Positions 43,416 through 56,232 of a DNA stretch of 64,000 nt are shown one piece after another. The DNA is taken from contig PXRU01000026.1 of NCBI GenBank assembly GCA_003020945.1, forward strand, positions 62,001 through 126,000. The letters are read 5' to 3'. Positions within the stretch are counted from its first letter, which is position 1. The number at the start of each line of letters is the position of its first letter. The position numbers and the translations under genes are program-made. The DNA comes from Halobacteriales archaeon QS_6_71_20 (GTDB lineage: Archaea > Halobacteriota > Halobacteria > Halobacteriales > Haloferacaceae). A model generated the notes under the pieces. It had not been told where the DNA came from. It worked only from the letters and a program-made list of their open reading frames with translations, and did not search any database.

Positions 43416-44741
43416 CTACCCCGGGAACAGGCTCGCGTGGACCGGCGCGCGCTCGGGACTCCCGGAGCCGCCGTTCGACGGCTCGGGGTCGTCCTCGTCG
43501 CGGACGGCCCGGCCGTCGACCCCGTCGGCGAGGAAGTCGTGCAGCGGCGGTCCCACCGACTCGGGCTCGACGAGGAACGCGTCGTGGCCGTGGTCGGACT
43601 CGACGACGTGGTGGGCCGCCGGGACGTCGGCGTCGCGGGCGGCCCCCGCGAGCAGCCGCGACTCCTCGACGGCGAAGTGCCAGTCGCCGGTGAACGACAG
43701 CGCGAGCAGCTCCCCCTCGAAGGCGGCCAGCGCCTCCGCGTCGGAGCCGCAGCCGGCGGCGAGGTCGTACTCGTCCATCGCCCGCGTGAGGTAGAGGTAG
43801 CTGTTGGCGTCGAACCGCCCGGTGAAGGAGTCGGCGTTGTAGTCGAGGTACGACTCCGCCTCGCGGTACGGGAAGAAGCGGGCCGTCGGGTCAGGGGGCG
43901 CGTCGTCGAAGGCGCCGCGTCCGGCCGCGCGCCGGCCGAACTTCCGGGCCATCGACGCCTTCGAGAGGTACATCACGTGGCCGATGCGGCGCGCCTGCGC
44001 CAGCCCGTCGTCCGGGTTCGGCCGGTCGGCGCCGTAGTAGTCGCCGCCGTTCCAGTTCGGATCGGTGGTGATCGCCCGGCGCGCGATGGCGTCCAGCGAC
44101 AGACACTGCGTGTCGAGCCGCGCCGCCGCCGCGACGGCCGCCACCCGACGCACGTCGTCCGGGTAGCGCTTCGCCCAGTCCAGGGCGTTCATCCCCCCGG
44201 CGCTGCCGCCGACGACGGCGTGGAGGCGGCCGACGCCGATGCGGTCGAGCAGCCGGCGCTGCGCGCGTGTCCAGTCACCGATCGTCACCGGCGGGAAATC
44301 GGTGCCCCACGGCTCGCCGTCCGGCCCCTCCGAGGGCGGCCCCGAGGAGCCGTAACAGGAGCCGGGGACGTTCACGCAGACGACGTAGTATTCGGTCGTG
44401 TCGATGGCCTTCCCCGGGCCGACCACGTCGTCCCACCACGCGCGGGCCTGTCCCGCGGTCTGGACGCCCGTCGTCGCCGTGGCGTCGTCGCCGTCCCCCT
44501 CGTCTCCGCCGACGGCGTCGGCGTCGTGCTCCTCGCTTCGAGGGGCGTTCGAGACGTGCTGACTCCCGGTGAGCGCGTGACAGACGAGGACGGCGTTGCT
44601 CGCGGACTCCGTCCGCTCGCTTGCGGCGGTTCCCGCCGCGCACCCGTCGAACTCGCCGTACGTCTCGTAGGCGAGCCGCAGGTCCGGCACCGACTCGCCG
44701 CACTCGAAGCGGAACTCGCCGACCGACTCGACGGCCGTCAC
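43416..44741 (-). CDS. metX: Homoserine O-acetyltransferase
   Basis: A 441-residue alpha/beta-hydrolase. The nucleophile elbow is [20 protein letters not shown] (Ser in GSAGG, where many MetX have GSMGG), with [19 protein letters not shown] as the oxyanion region and [14 protein letters not shown] carrying the catalytic His and Asp context. It acetylates homoserine for methionine synthesis; closely related enzymes use succinyl- or serine substrates, so specificity is inferred. Acidic insertions ([11 protein letters not shown]) are present. Its start overlaps the stop of metY by 4 bp, so the two are translationally coupled. Confidence 0.9.
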   Translation of the reverse strand: MTAVESVGEFRFECGESVPDLRLAYETYGEFDGCAAGTAASERTESASNAVLVCHALTGSQHVSNAPRSEEHDADAVGGDEGDGDDATATTGVQTAGQARAWWDDVVGPGKAIDTTEYYVVCVNVPGSCYGSSGPPSEGPDGEPWGTDFPPVTIGDWTRAQRRLLDRIGVGRLHAVVGGSAGGMNALDWAKRYPDDVRRVAAVAAAARLDTQCLSLDAIARRAITTDPNWNGGDYYGADRPNPDDGLAQARRIGHVMYLSKASMARKFGRRAAGRGAFDDAPPDPTARFFPYREAESYLDYNADSFTGRFDANSYLYLTRAMDEYDLAAGCGSDAEALAAFEGELLALSFTGDWHFAVEESRLLAGAARDADVPAAHHVVESDHGHDAFLVEPESVGPPLHDFLADGVDGRAVRDEDDPEPSNGGSGSPERAPVHASLFPG

Positions 44742-46105
44742 GACGTCGCCTCCGCGATGGCGCGGTCCAGGTCCGCCACGACGTCCGCGGGCTCTTCGAT
44801 CCCCACGGAGAGCCGGAGCAGGTCCGGGCGCACGCCGGCGGCCCGCTGTTCCGCCTCCGTGAGTTGGGCGTGGGTCGTGCTCGCGGGGTGGATCAGCAGC
44901 GAGCGCGCGTCGCCGATGTTCGCGAGAAACGACACCAGCTCCACCTCCTCACAGAGGCGCTTCCCGGGGTCGAAGCCCCCCTCCAGACCGAACACGACCA
45001 TGCCGCCGAAGCCGTCGAGGTACTCGGCCGCGTTGTCGTAGGTCGGGTGGTCCGCGAAGCCGGGATACGTCACCCACGCGACCTCGGGGTGGTCCCGGAG
45101 GTGTTCGGCGACGACGCGGGCGTTCTCGCAGTGCTTCTCCATTCGGACGGGCAGCGTCGAGAGCCCTTGGAGCGTCTGCCAGGCGTCGAAGGGGGACTGC
45201 GGGTTGCCGAGCGCGCGCACGCCGCGGTGGCGCGCAACCCGTGCGAACGCGCGCTCGCCGAACCGCTCGGAGAAGTCGACGCCGAAGGCGGGGTTCTCCC
45301 CCGACAGCTCCGGGTAGTCGGCGTCCGGGTGGTCCCAGGGGAACGTGCCGCCGTCGACGAGCACGCCGCCGACGGTCGTGCCCGCGCCGTGGATCCACTT
45401 TGTCGTCGAGTCCCAGACGACGTCGGCGCCGTGGTCGATCGGACTGCACAACGCCGGCGTCGCGAACGTGTTGTCGACCACCAGCGGCACCGCGTGGTCG
45501 TGGGCGATCTCGGAGACACGCTCGATGTCGGGAGTGACCAGCGATGGGTTCGCGAGCGTCTCGACGTGGACGTAGGCGGTGTCGTCGTCGATCGCCTCGG
45601 CGTACGCCCCGTACTCGAGGGTGTCGACGGTGCGCGTCTCGACGCCGCGCCGCGAGGCCATGTGCGCGAGGTACGCGCCCGTGCCGCCGTACATGTCGGC
45701 GCTGGCGACGACGTTGTCGCCGCTGCGGGCGAGCAGGCTCGTCGCCGTGTCGATGGCGGCCATCCCCGAGGCGGTGGCGACCGCGTCGACGCCACCCTCC
45801 AGGTCGGCGAGGCGTCTCTCCAGCACCCGCGCCGTCGGGTTGGAGATGCGGGTGTACACGTCGCCCTCGCGTTCGAGGGCGTACAGGTCGGCGGCGGTGT
45901 CGGCGTCGGGGAAGGAGTATGAGGTGGTCTGATAGATGGGCGGCGCACGCGCGCCCGTCGCGGGGTCGCCGGCCCAGCCGCTGTGGAGGGCGCGCGTCCG
46001 CGCCCCCCACCCGGCGGTTCGGCCGCCGCCGTCTCCGGCCGTCCGCTCCCCGTCCCCCGTCGCGGCCCCCTCGGACGGAGTCGGGGCGTCGGCGTCGTCG
46101 TTCAT
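44738..46105 (-). CDS. metY: O-acetylhomoserine aminocarboxypropyltransferase (sulfhydrylase)
   Basis: A 455-residue PLP enzyme of the Cys/Met metabolism family. The N-terminal 35 residues are acidic; the core starts [20 protein letters not shown]. The PLP lysine is in [16 protein letters not shown], and phosphate binding in [13 protein letters not shown]. It converts O-acetylhomoserine and sulfide to homocysteine. A TATA-like ggatatgc (reverse) near 46131-46138 is 29 nt upstream, fixing the ATG at 46105. First gene of the metY-metX operon. Confidence 0.92.
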   Translation of the reverse strand: MNDDADAPTPSEGAATGDGERTAGDGGGRTAGWGARTRALHSGWAGDPATGARAPPIYQTTSYSFPDADTAADLYALEREGDVYTRISNPTARVLERRLADLEGGVDAVATASGMAAIDTATSLLARSGDNVVASADMYGGTGAYLAHMASRRGVETRTVDTLEYGAYAEAIDDDTAYVHVETLANPSLVTPDIERVSEIAHDHAVPLVVDNTFATPALCSPIDHGADVVWDSTTKWIHGAGTTVGGVLVDGGTFPWDHPDADYPELSGENPAFGVDFSERFGERAFARVARHRGVRALGNPQSPFDAWQTLQGLSTLPVRMEKHCENARVVAEHLRDHPEVAWVTYPGFADHPTYDNAAEYLDGFGGMVVFGLEGGFDPGKRLCEEVELVSFLANIGDARSLLIHPASTTHAQLTEAEQRAAGVRPDLLRLSVGIEEPADVVADLDRAIAEATS

Positions 46106-46218
46106 GTACCACGGAAATATTCCTTCGAACGGATATGCACGGGAGTTACGGCAACGTTCGCCGGCTGCCGGGGCGACTCCCAAAGTCTAAAGCGGGGACC
46201 GACGGAAGCGGGCGGTAC

Positions 46219-47178
46219 ATGGCCGCCATCGAGTTGGAGGGCGTCACGAAGCGGTACGGCGACGTAACGGCCGTCCGCGACCTCGACCTCACGGTCGAGG
46301 AGGGCGAGGTGTTCGGCTTCCTCGGCCCCAACGGCGCCGGGAAGTCGACGACGATCAACATGCTCCTCGACTTCGTCCGGCCGACCAGCGGCACCGTCCG
46401 GGTGCTCTCACGGGACGCGCAGGCGGAGTCGGTGGAGGTGCGCCGCAACACGGGCGTGCTCCCCGAGGGGTACGACGTGTACGAGCGGCTCACCGGACGC
46501 CAGCACGTCGAGTTCGCCATGCGCTCGAAGGAGCTCGATGGCGACCCGGACGCGATGCTGGAGCGGGTCGGCATCGCCGACGCCGCCGAGCGCCGCGCCG
46601 GCGACTACTCGAAGGGGATGCGCCAGCGGCTCGTCCTCGGGATGGGGCTGGTCGGCGACCCCGACCTGCTGATCCTCGACGAGCCCTCCTCCGGGCTGGA
46701 CCCGGCGGGCGCGAAGGAGATGCGCGAGATCGTCCGCAGCGAGGCCGAGCGCGGGGCGACGGTGTTCTTCTCCAGCCACGTGCTCGGGCAGGTGGAGGCG
46801 GTGTGTGACCGCGTCGGCATCATGCGCGAGGGCGAACTCGTCGCCGAGGACTCCATCGCGGGGCTGCGCGAGGCCGTCGGCGGGGAGGCGCAGTTGGTCG
46901 TCACCGTCGACGCCGCCGGCGAGGACGACCTCTCGGGGGTGCGCGCGCTCGACGGCGTCTCCTCGGCCCACACCGACGGCGGCACCGTCACCGTCTCCTG
47001 CGACAGCGACGCGAAAACGGAGGTGATCGGGGCGCTTGAGGACGCCGGCGTCACGGTGAAGGACTTCTCGACGGAGGAGGCCAGTCTTGAGGACCTATTT
47101 CTCACCTACGCCGGCGACGGCGACAGGGTCGACACGACCGACGACGGCGCGGCCGCGGACACGGGGGTGGCCGAATGA
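46219..47178 (+). CDS. ABC transporter ATP-binding protein
   Basis: A 319-residue ABC ATPase: Walker A GPNGAGKSTT near residue 38, signature YSKGMRQRL, Walker B LLILDEPSSGLDP, H-loop SSHVLGQVEAV. The C-terminal 90 residues form a DUF4162-like extra domain typical of drug or gliding-type exporters. The ATG at 46219 lies about 30 nt after a TATA-like agtctaaag. It overlaps the permease gene by 4 bp (ATGA), so the two form an exporter; the substrate is unknown. Confidence 0.92.
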   Translation: MAAIELEGVTKRYGDVTAVRDLDLTVEEGEVFGFLGPNGAGKSTTINMLLDFVRPTSGTVRVLSRDAQAESVEVRRNTGVLPEGYDVYERLTGRQHVEFAMRSKELDGDPDAMLERVGIADAAERRAGDYSKGMRQRLVLGMGLVGDPDLLILDEPSSGLDPAGAKEMREIVRSEAERGATVFFSSHVLGQVEAVCDRVGIMREGELVAEDSIAGLREAVGGEAQLVVTVDAAGEDDLSGVRALDGVSSAHTDGGTVTVSCDSDAKTEVIGALEDAGVTVKDFSTEEASLEDLFLTYAGDGDRVDTTDDGAAADTGVAE

Positions 47179-48014
47179 CCGTCGAGGCGGTCGCGCGCAA
47201 GGACTTCCAGGACGCGGTGCGCTCGCGGTGGGTGCTGGTGCTGGCGGCGCTATTCTCGCTATTGCTGTCGCTTGCGGTGTACCTCGTCCCGCGGGACGCC
47301 TCCACGTCGGCGCTGTTCAACAGCCTCGTCGTCCGCGACCTGTTCGTCACCCTGCTGGTGCCGCTGATCGGCGTCGTCATCGCGTACAACGCCATCGTCG
47401 GCGAGCGGACGACCGGCTCGATCAAGCTGCTGTTGGCGCTGCCGCACTCCCGCAGCGACGTGGTGTTCGGGAAGGTGCTCGGGCGCGCGGCGGCACTGGG
47501 CGTCCCGGTGGCGATCAGCTTCGTGCTCCCGCTGGTGGTGGCGCTCGTGACGCCGCTGTCGCTCGACCTGGGCGTGTACGTCGGCTACCTATTGTTCACG
47601 GTGCTGCTCGGCTCGGCGTTCGTCGCGCTGGCGGTCGGCTTCTCCGCGGGCGTGCGGTCACAGCGGATCGCCGTCGCCGGCCCGGTCGTCGTCTATCTCC
47701 TGTCGGGACCGATCTGGAGCGTCATCCAGCTCCCGCTCCAGCTGTACATCTCGGGCCGGCAGTTCCCGGGCTGGTTCCCGCTGGACGCCGCCGGCGTCTT
47801 CCGACTGATCCGGCTGGTGAACCCGATCGAGTCGTTCAAGATCCTCACCGTCGAGTTCGTCAACGGCTTCCTGTTCGCCGCCGGGCAGGCGGGGACCGAG
47901 GCCGCCGGCCGCTACGCGCTCGACACGGAGATCGCCGCGCTCGCGATGCTTGCGGCGTGGATGCTCGTCCCGCCGCTGCTCGGGCTGTGGCGGTTCGAGG
48001 AGGCCGACCTGTAG
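47175..48014 (+). CDS. ABC-2 type transporter permease
   Basis: A 279-residue membrane protein, MTVEAVARKDFQDAVRSRWV, with six predicted helices (for example VLVLAALFSLLLSLAVYLV, LLVPLIGVVIAYNAIVG, GVPVAISFVLPLVVALV). The cytoplasmic phrase GERTTGSIKLLLALPHSRSD is characteristic of ABC-2 permeases (NosY-like). It pairs with the upstream ATPase through a 4-bp overlap. The cargo cannot be predicted. Confidence 0.9.
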   Translation: MTVEAVARKDFQDAVRSRWVLVLAALFSLLLSLAVYLVPRDASTSALFNSLVVRDLFVTLLVPLIGVVIAYNAIVGERTTGSIKLLLALPHSRSDVVFGKVLGRAAALGVPVAISFVLPLVVALVTPLSLDLGVYVGYLLFTVLLGSAFVALAVGFSAGVRSQRIAVAGPVVVYLLSGPIWSVIQLPLQLYISGRQFPGWFPLDAAGVFRLIRLVNPIESFKILTVEFVNGFLFAAGQAGTEAAGRYALDTEIAALAMLAAWMLVPPLLGLWRFEEADL

Positions 48015-48178
48015 TCGAGCCGGTCGACGGGCTCGGGCCGCCGGACGGAGCACAGTCGGCCGTCGCGTAGTGCTCGAACGCTCCCGCTCCCGTTCGGCTC
48101 CACTCTGTGACCACTGCCTCCCCGGCCGACTCGCTCGCCGCTCGCTACGTTCGCGGCTCGCTCCTCCCCCGTGCGCTC

Positions 48179-48202
48179 GCGGCCGACACGACGGTCGGCC
48201 GC
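48179..48202 (-). terminator. GC-rich hairpin between ABC permease and ligA
   Basis: A 9-bp perfect inverted repeat, gcggccgac and gtcggccgc, with a 6-nt loop, lies 20 bp beyond the ligA stop, between convergent genes. No T-run follows, so a termination role is only suggested by position. Confidence 0.3.
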
Positions 48203-48221
48203 CGCGCGCCGCCGCGGCCGG

Positions 48222-51185
<2,964 letters not shown>

Positions 51186-51337
51186 TCAACTCCCCGGCTC
51201 GGGGGAGTCCTTCGGCCGGGGGTCGCCGTCCCCCGCCTCGCGGCTCGCCGTCGGTGCCCGGCCTCGCGGTCCGCTTCCGCCGCCTGCCGGCCGCCGCCGA
51301 ACGCGCCGACCGCCCCGCCCACGTGCCGCCGAAAAAT

Positions 51338-51392
51338 CCACACACGTGGGATATCGATCCGAGACGTGGGGGTCAAATATCCACTTACGTGG
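51338..51392. promoter_or_regulatory. Operator-like palindromes between serB and serA
   Basis: CCACACACGTGG at 51338-51349 and CCACTTACGTGG at 51381-51392 share the form CCAC-NNAC-GTGG. A weaker copy, CCGAGACGTGG, ends at 51369, so elements repeat every 20-23 bp, about two helical turns. The second palindrome is about 40 bp before the serA TATA box gcctttacc (51427-51435). They look like binding sites for a dimeric regulator of serine genes (inference). Confidence 0.55.
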
Positions 51393-51458
51393 ACAGATTG
51401 TCGGGCGAGTTCCGCCGAGGTGGAAAGCCTTTACCACGCGCCGGAACTCCGGTCGCGC

Positions 51459-53057
51459 ATGAAGGTACTCGTCACGGACCCGATCGCCGAGGAGGGGATC
51501 GCGACGCTCCGGGACGCCGGCCACGAGGTCGTCACCGGCTACGAACTGGAGGGCGAGGCGCTGCTCGACGCCGTCGGGGACACCCACGCGCTGATCGTCC
51601 GCTCCGGGACCGAGGTGACCGCCGAGGTGTTCGGGGCGGCCCCGTCGCTTCGCATCGTCGGCCGCGCCGGCATCGGCGTCGACAACATCGACGTCGACGC
51701 CGCGACCGACCACGGCGTCGTCGTCGCGAACGCCCCCGACGGCAACGTCCGCGCGGCCGCCGAGCACACCGTCGCGATGACGTTCGCCGCCGCCCGGTCG
51801 ATCCCGCAGGCGCACGGCCGCCTCGCGGACGGCGAGTGGGCGAAAGGCGACTACCTCGGGCGCGAGGTGAACAACAAGACGCTCGGCGTCGTCGGCCTCG
51901 GCCGCGTCGGCCAGGAGGTCGCCAAGCGCCTCGACTCCCTGGGGATGGATCTCGTCGTCTACGACCCGTACATCAACGAGGAGCGCGCCGCCCAGTTCGG
52001 CGCGGAGCTGGTCGACGACCTCGACGACTGCCTCGCGCGTGCCGACTTCGTCACCATCCACACGCCGCTGTTGCCCGAGACGGAGGGGATGATCGGGGCC
52101 GAGGAGCTGGAGACGATGGGCGACGCCTACCTGGTCAACTGCGCCCGCGGCGGCATCGTCGACGAGGCGGCGCTGGCGGAGGCCGTGGCGGACGGCCCCG
52201 TCGCCGGCGCGGCGCTGGACGTGTTCGCCGAGGAGCCGCTGTCGCCGGACTCGCCGCTGCTGGACGTCGACGACGTCATCGTCACCCCCCACCTCGGCGC
52301 GAGCACGGAGGCCGCCCAGGAGAACGTCGCGCTCGACACCGCGAGACAGGTGCTCGCGGCGTTCGAGGACGAGCCGGTGGTCAACGCGCTGAACGCCCCC
52401 TCGGTCGACGAGTCGGCGTTCCCCCGCATCGAGCCGTACCTCGACGTGGCCGACACCGCCGGCAAGATCGCCGCCCAACTGCTGGGCGAGCGTATCTCCG
52501 GCGTCGAGGTCGGCTACGAGGGCGACATCGCCGAGGAGGACGTCGACCTCGTCACCGCCAGCGCGCTGAAGGGCGTGTTCTCGCCGCTGGAGTACGAGGT
52601 GAACGCGGTGAACGCCCCCCAGATCGCGGAGGACCGCGGCATCGGCGTGACCGAGAGCAAGACCCGCCAGGCGGAGGACTTCCGGAGCCTCGTCACGGTG
52701 ACGGTGACGGACGGCGACGCGGAGCTGTCCGTCCGCGGCACCCTCCTCGCGGGCGACGATCCCCGCATCGTCCGCATCGACGGCTACCGGGTCGACGCCC
52801 GACCGTACGGCCAGATGCTCGTCGCGCGCAACCGCGACGAGCCGGGCGTCATCGGCCTCATCGGCACGGTGCTTGGCGAGGCCGGCGTCAACATCGCCGG
52901 GATGTTCAACGGCCGCGAGACGATCGGCGGCGAGGCGCTGACGGTGTACAACCTCGACGACCGCCTCTCCGACGACGCCGTCGACCGACTGCTCGACGAC
53001 GACCGGATCACCTCGGTCGACCGGATCACCCTCGACGGCGCCGACGCCGACCGCTGA
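51459..53057 (+). CDS. serA: D-3-phosphoglycerate dehydrogenase
   Basis: A 532-residue long-type SerA. The NAD domain has GVVGLGRVGQEVAKRLDSLG near residue 145; the catalytic Arg is in NCARGGIVDEAAL, Glu in DVFAEEPL, and His in VTPHLGASTEAAQ. An intervening ASB domain (VNAPQIAEDRGIGVTESKT) is followed by a C-terminal ACT domain (MLVARNRDEPGVIGLIGTVL) that in other species binds serine for feedback inhibition. It oxidises 3-phosphoglycerate, the first step of serine synthesis. The TATA box is 28 nt upstream of the ATG. Confidence 0.95.
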   Translation: MKVLVTDPIAEEGIATLRDAGHEVVTGYELEGEALLDAVGDTHALIVRSGTEVTAEVFGAAPSLRIVGRAGIGVDNIDVDAATDHGVVVANAPDGNVRAAAEHTVAMTFAAARSIPQAHGRLADGEWAKGDYLGREVNNKTLGVVGLGRVGQEVAKRLDSLGMDLVVYDPYINEERAAQFGAELVDDLDDCLARADFVTIHTPLLPETEGMIGAEELETMGDAYLVNCARGGIVDEAALAEAVADGPVAGAALDVFAEEPLSPDSPLLDVDDVIVTPHLGASTEAAQENVALDTARQVLAAFEDEPVVNALNAPSVDESAFPRIEPYLDVADTAGKIAAQLLGERISGVEVGYEGDIAEEDVDLVTASALKGVFSPLEYEVNAVNAPQIAEDRGIGVTESKTRQAEDFRSLVTVTVTDGDAELSVRGTLLAGDDPRIVRIDGYRVDARPYGQMLVARNRDEPGVIGLIGTVLGEAGVNIAGMFNGRETIGGEALTVYNLDDRLSDDAVDRLLDDDRITSVDRITLDGADADR

Positions 53058-53104
53058 GGCGACGCGGTCGGCGTCGCTTCGGCCGGCGGTCGCCCACGGA
53101 CCCC

Positions 53105-53443
53105 TCACCGGCCCCGGAGGCGACCCAGCGCCCGCCGGATCGCCGACCGGACCGCCGCCGCCACCGATCGGGGGCCGCCGCTCCCGGCCGGCGTTCCCTT
53201 CCGACTGTCGCCCGGTTCGTCGCCGCCCCGGCCGTCGCCGCCCCGGTCGCCGTCGGCCCGGTCGTCGTGCTCGCGCGCGGCGTCGAGCAGCGTCTCGTAG
53301 CGCTCGACGATGCGCCGCCGCTCGCGGTCCTTCTCGTCGAGCCGCCGTCGGAGCCGGTCGTTCTCGCGTCTGAGCCGGTCGATCGTCTCCGCGGCGGAGA
53401 CGTCGTCGGAGCCGTCGCGGTCCCGGCCCGCCGTCCCGCTCAT
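53105..53443 (-). CDS. Small coiled-coil hypothetical protein
   Basis: A 112-residue protein. Residues about 18-56 form a strongly charged coiled coil (AAETIDRLRRENDRLRRRLD, RRIVERYETLLDAAREH) with leucine-zipper-like spacing. An Asp/Gly-rich linker leads to a basic C-terminal helix (VAAAVRSAIRRALGRLRGR). Unusually for this genome, it is strongly basic at the end. No family is recognised. It converges with serA, with 47 bp between stops. Confidence 0.6.
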   Translation of the reverse strand: MSGTAGRDRDGSDDVSAAETIDRLRRENDRLRRRLDEKDRERRRIVERYETLLDAAREHDDRADGDRGGDGRGGDEPGDSRKGTPAGSGGPRSVAAAVRSAIRRALGRLRGR

Positions 53444-53573
53444 GCTACCGAGTACCACACGCGGGCGGAAAAAGCCGCGTCGGACGAACGCGTGCCCGGC
53501 GCGGGACGGACGTCCGACGCGGCGCGTCTCGGCGGTCGCCGATCCGCGGACGGTGCCGCTCCCGTCGGCGTCT

Positions 53574-54836
53574 CTACCGGGCGCCGATGTGCTCCAGTAC
53601 GGCCTCCGTGGAGTTCGCGACGGGTTCGGGGTCGTCGCCGGCCTCGTAGGCGGCCTCGGGGTCCTTCAGCAGGTGGCCGGTCGTGAGACAGACCACGTCC
53701 TCGTCGGCGTCGACGCGCCCCTGCTCGCGGAGCTTCCGGAGCCCGGCGACGGAGGCGGCGGAGGCGGGTTCGACGCCGACGCCCTCGCGGGCCAGGTCGC
53801 GCTGGGCCTCGGTGATCGCCTCGTCCTCGACGGCGACGGCGGTGCCGCCGGTGGCGCGGATCCCCGGCAGCGCCTTCGGCGCGTTCACCGGGTTGCCGAT
53901 GCGGATGGCGGTCGCGACCGTCTCGACGGAGTCCCACCGCCGGATCCCGTCGTTCCCCTCCTCGACCGCCTCGACCATCGGCGCGGCGCCGGCGGCCTGG
54001 ACGCCGGTGAGCGCCGGCACCTCCTCCGGTTCCACGGCGCCGGCGGTGACGAGCTCGCGGAACCCCTTGTACAGCGCCGCGGTGTTGCCCGCGTTGCCGA
54101 CGGGGAGCACGATCCGGTCGGGGAAGCGGCCGTGGTCGTCGCGGAACTCCTCGAGGATCTCGAAGCCGATCGTCTTCTGCCCCTCCAGCCGGAACGGGTT
54201 CAGCGAGTTGAGGAGGTACACCTCCCCGCGGGTCGCCAGCTCCTGGACGATGTCGAGGCAGGCGTCGAAGTTCCCGTCGACCTCTAAGATCCGCGCGTCG
54301 TGGAGGCTCGCCTGTGCGACCTTGCCGGCGGCGACCTTCCCCGCCGGGAGCAACACGAGCGTCTCCATGCCCGCCCGGGCGCCGTACGCCGCAAGCGCCG
54401 CGGAGGTGTTGCCGGTGGAGGCGCACGCGAGCCGGCCGACGCCGAGTTCGCGCGCGACGCGCACGCCGACGGTCATCCCGCGGTCCTTGAACGAGCCGGT
54501 GGGGTTCATCCCCTCGTGTTTGATCCGGAGGCGGTTCACGCCGAGGTCCTCGCGCAGGCGGGGCACCTCGTGCAGCGGGGTGTGGCCCTCCGGCAACGAC
54601 ACGCCCTCATCAAATGGAAGCGCGGCCGCGTACCGCCACACCCCTTCCCCCTCGAAGTCGTCCCACGTGGGCTCGGCGGCGTACCGCACCTCGAACAGGC
54701 CGCCGCAGTCGTCGCAGGTGAACCGGACGTCGTCGAACGGCGCGAACTGGCCGCCGCAGGCGATACACTCCAACCAGACGCCGTCGTCGGCCTCCGGCGG
54801 GGCCGACTGGGCCGGCGCGTCGAGGGCGAGGCTCAT
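53574..54836 (-). CDS. thrC: Threonine synthase
   Basis: A 420-residue PLP enzyme. The N-terminal zinc ribbon (CIACGGQ, CDDCGG) is typical of archaeal ThrC. The PLP lysine is in PTGSFKDRGMTVG near residue 105, and the phosphate loop is LPVGNAGNTAAL. It converts phosphohomoserine to threonine. A TATA-like taaaag about 28 nt before the ATG agrees with the start. It is downstream of a separate helix-turn-helix gene on the same strand, possibly its regulator (inference). Confidence 0.94.
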   Translation of the reverse strand: MSLALDAPAQSAPPEADDGVWLECIACGGQFAPFDDVRFTCDDCGGLFEVRYAAEPTWDDFEGEGVWRYAAALPFDEGVSLPEGHTPLHEVPRLREDLGVNRLRIKHEGMNPTGSFKDRGMTVGVRVARELGVGRLACASTGNTSAALAAYGARAGMETLVLLPAGKVAAGKVAQASLHDARILEVDGNFDACLDIVQELATRGEVYLLNSLNPFRLEGQKTIGFEILEEFRDDHGRFPDRIVLPVGNAGNTAALYKGFRELVTAGAVEPEEVPALTGVQAAGAAPMVEAVEEGNDGIRRWDSVETVATAIRIGNPVNAPKALPGIRATGGTAVAVEDEAITEAQRDLAREGVGVEPASAASVAGLRKLREQGRVDADEDVVCLTTGHLLKDPEAAYEAGDDPEPVANSTEAVLEHIGAR

Positions 54837-54966
54837 GGGGCGACGGTCGGACTCGCCGGGTAAAAGTGGGCTGTTCGGGGCGGGTAGTGCCGGCCGGTCG
54901 GGAGCGGGGACGGCCGGGCGAGCGACGACCGGAGCGGGACGCGGGAGCCGCCGGGCGCGACGGGGG

Positions 54967-55338
54967 CTACTCGCCGTCGAACTCCTCGATGACGCCGTGG
55001 ACGGCCTCGGCCCACTCGTCGAGCGCCCCGTGGAGCAGCTCCTTCGCCTCCGGCAGCGGCGTCGCGGTGTACTGGTAGACGTAGCCGCCGGGGTCGAGCA
55101 GCCGGCGCTCGCGCCGGGCCAGCCCCTTCTCCAGCAGCGTCGTCAGCGAGCGGTTCACGTTCGAGCGGTCCCGCTCCAGCACCTCCGCGAGCTCCTCGAC
55201 CGTGCTCCCGGGGTTCTCCAGCAGCCGGAGGTACGTCCGGCTCTCGTGCTCCCGGATCCCGAAGACGCACGCCATTACGTGCCCGAAGCTCGGGTCCTGG
55301 GTGTCGATGAGGTCGTCGATCTCGGGCGGCTCGGTCAT
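54967..55338 (-). CDS. Winged helix-turn-helix (TrmB/MarR-like) regulator
   Basis: A 123-residue protein with a TrmB/MarR-like winged helix: FGIREHESRTYLRLLENPGS, TVEELAEVLERDRSNVNRSL and a basic wing (KGLARRERRLLDPGGYVYQY). The C-terminal helix is suited to dimerisation. DNA binding is predicted; the ligand is unknown. A TATA-like element (gaataaat) is about 30 nt upstream. It lies 130 bp upstream of thrC. Confidence 0.83.
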   Translation of the reverse strand: MTEPPEIDDLIDTQDPSFGHVMACVFGIREHESRTYLRLLENPGSTVEELAEVLERDRSNVNRSLTTLLEKGLARRERRLLDPGGYVYQYTATPLPEAKELLHGALDEWAEAVHGVIEEFDGE

Positions 55339-55410
55339 GTCGTCTCCACCGAGGCCGTCTCGGCGAATAAATCCCGACGTTCGCGGTCAGCGCCGGGGGT
55401 CGGCCGCGCT

Positions 55411-55713
55411 TCACTCGTCGTCGTCGCCGATCGTATCGCCGTCGCCCGCATCGTCGCCGCCGATCGCGTCGCCGCCGTCGCCGTCGCTGGCGTACCCCAT
55501 CCGCCGGATACACGTCAGCATCTCCGCCTCGTCGTCGTGTCTGTGGAGGCGCGTCGGCGTGTCGCAGTAGTACGTCTCGCCGTCGTGGCGCAGCGTGAGC
55601 CGCCGCTCGCTCCCGAACAGGTCCGCGGTCACGACGACCCGGCGACCCTCGCGGACGGCGTCGACGATCTCCTCGGCGGTGAGCTCGCCGGCGTCGATCT
55701 CCAGCGGTTGCAT
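55411..55713 (-). CDS. Conserved haloarchaeal hypothetical protein
   Basis: A 100-residue protein starting MQPLEIDAGELTAEEIVDAV. A small alpha/beta domain (REGRRVVVTADLFGSERRLT, GETYYCDTPTRLHRHDD) is followed by a CIRRMGY helix and an extremely acidic Asp/Gly tail. I recognise the family type but no function. The start fits a TATA-like element shared with the divergent VOC-family gene at 55772. Confidence 0.72.
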   Translation of the reverse strand: MQPLEIDAGELTAEEIVDAVREGRRVVVTADLFGSERRLTLRHDGETYYCDTPTRLHRHDDEAEMLTCIRRMGYASDGDGGDAIGGDDAGDGDTIGDDDE

Positions 55714-55771
55714 ACCCGTGCGTCCTCGGCACGGCGTTATGTTTCTTGTCTCCGCGACGCCACGCCCCGGT

Positions 55772-56176
55772 ATGGACGTCCGCACCATCGACCACGTGAA
55801 CCTCCGGATCCCCGCCGACGGACTGGCCGACGCGCGCGAGTTCTACGCCGACGGGCTCGGCTTCGAACTGGAGGGCGTCGACCGCTTCGAGGCCGGGGAG
55901 AAGCCGTTCTTCGACGTGCGGCTCGCGCCCGAACACGTGATCCACCTCTGGCCGACCGACGAGTTCGACCCGCCGACGGCGACGAACTACGACCACATCG
56001 CCCTCGTCGTCGAGGCGGACGTCGAGACGACGACCGCGGCGCTGGCCGACGCGGGGATCGAGGTGGAGAAGACGCTCGACGGCCCGCTCGGGGCCACGGG
56101 CGAGGCCGGCGCGGTGTACGTCCGCGACCCGTTCGGCTACCGGGTGGAGCTGAAGGAGCGGGTGACGACGGCGTAA
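55772..56176 (+). CDS. VOC (glyoxalase/dioxygenase superfamily) protein
   Basis: A 134-residue protein starting MDVRTIDHVNLRIPADGLAD. It shows the paired beta-alpha-beta-beta-beta repeats of VOC enzymes, with metal-ligand candidates His8 (IDHVN), NYDHIALVV and the final Glu in FGYRVELKER. Such proteins include glyoxalases and resistance proteins; the substrate is unknown. A TATA-like cgttatgtttc about 31 nt upstream supports the ATG. Confidence 0.88.
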   Translation: MDVRTIDHVNLRIPADGLADAREFYADGLGFELEGVDRFEAGEKPFFDVRLAPEHVIHLWPTDEFDPPTATNYDHIALVVEADVETTTAALADAGIEVEKTLDGPLGATGEAGAVYVRDPFGYRVELKERVTTA

Positions 56177-56232
56177 CGGCCGACGCCGCGCTGTCGGCGG
56201 ACGACGGGGGTCTCAGTTCGTCGTCGAACTCT

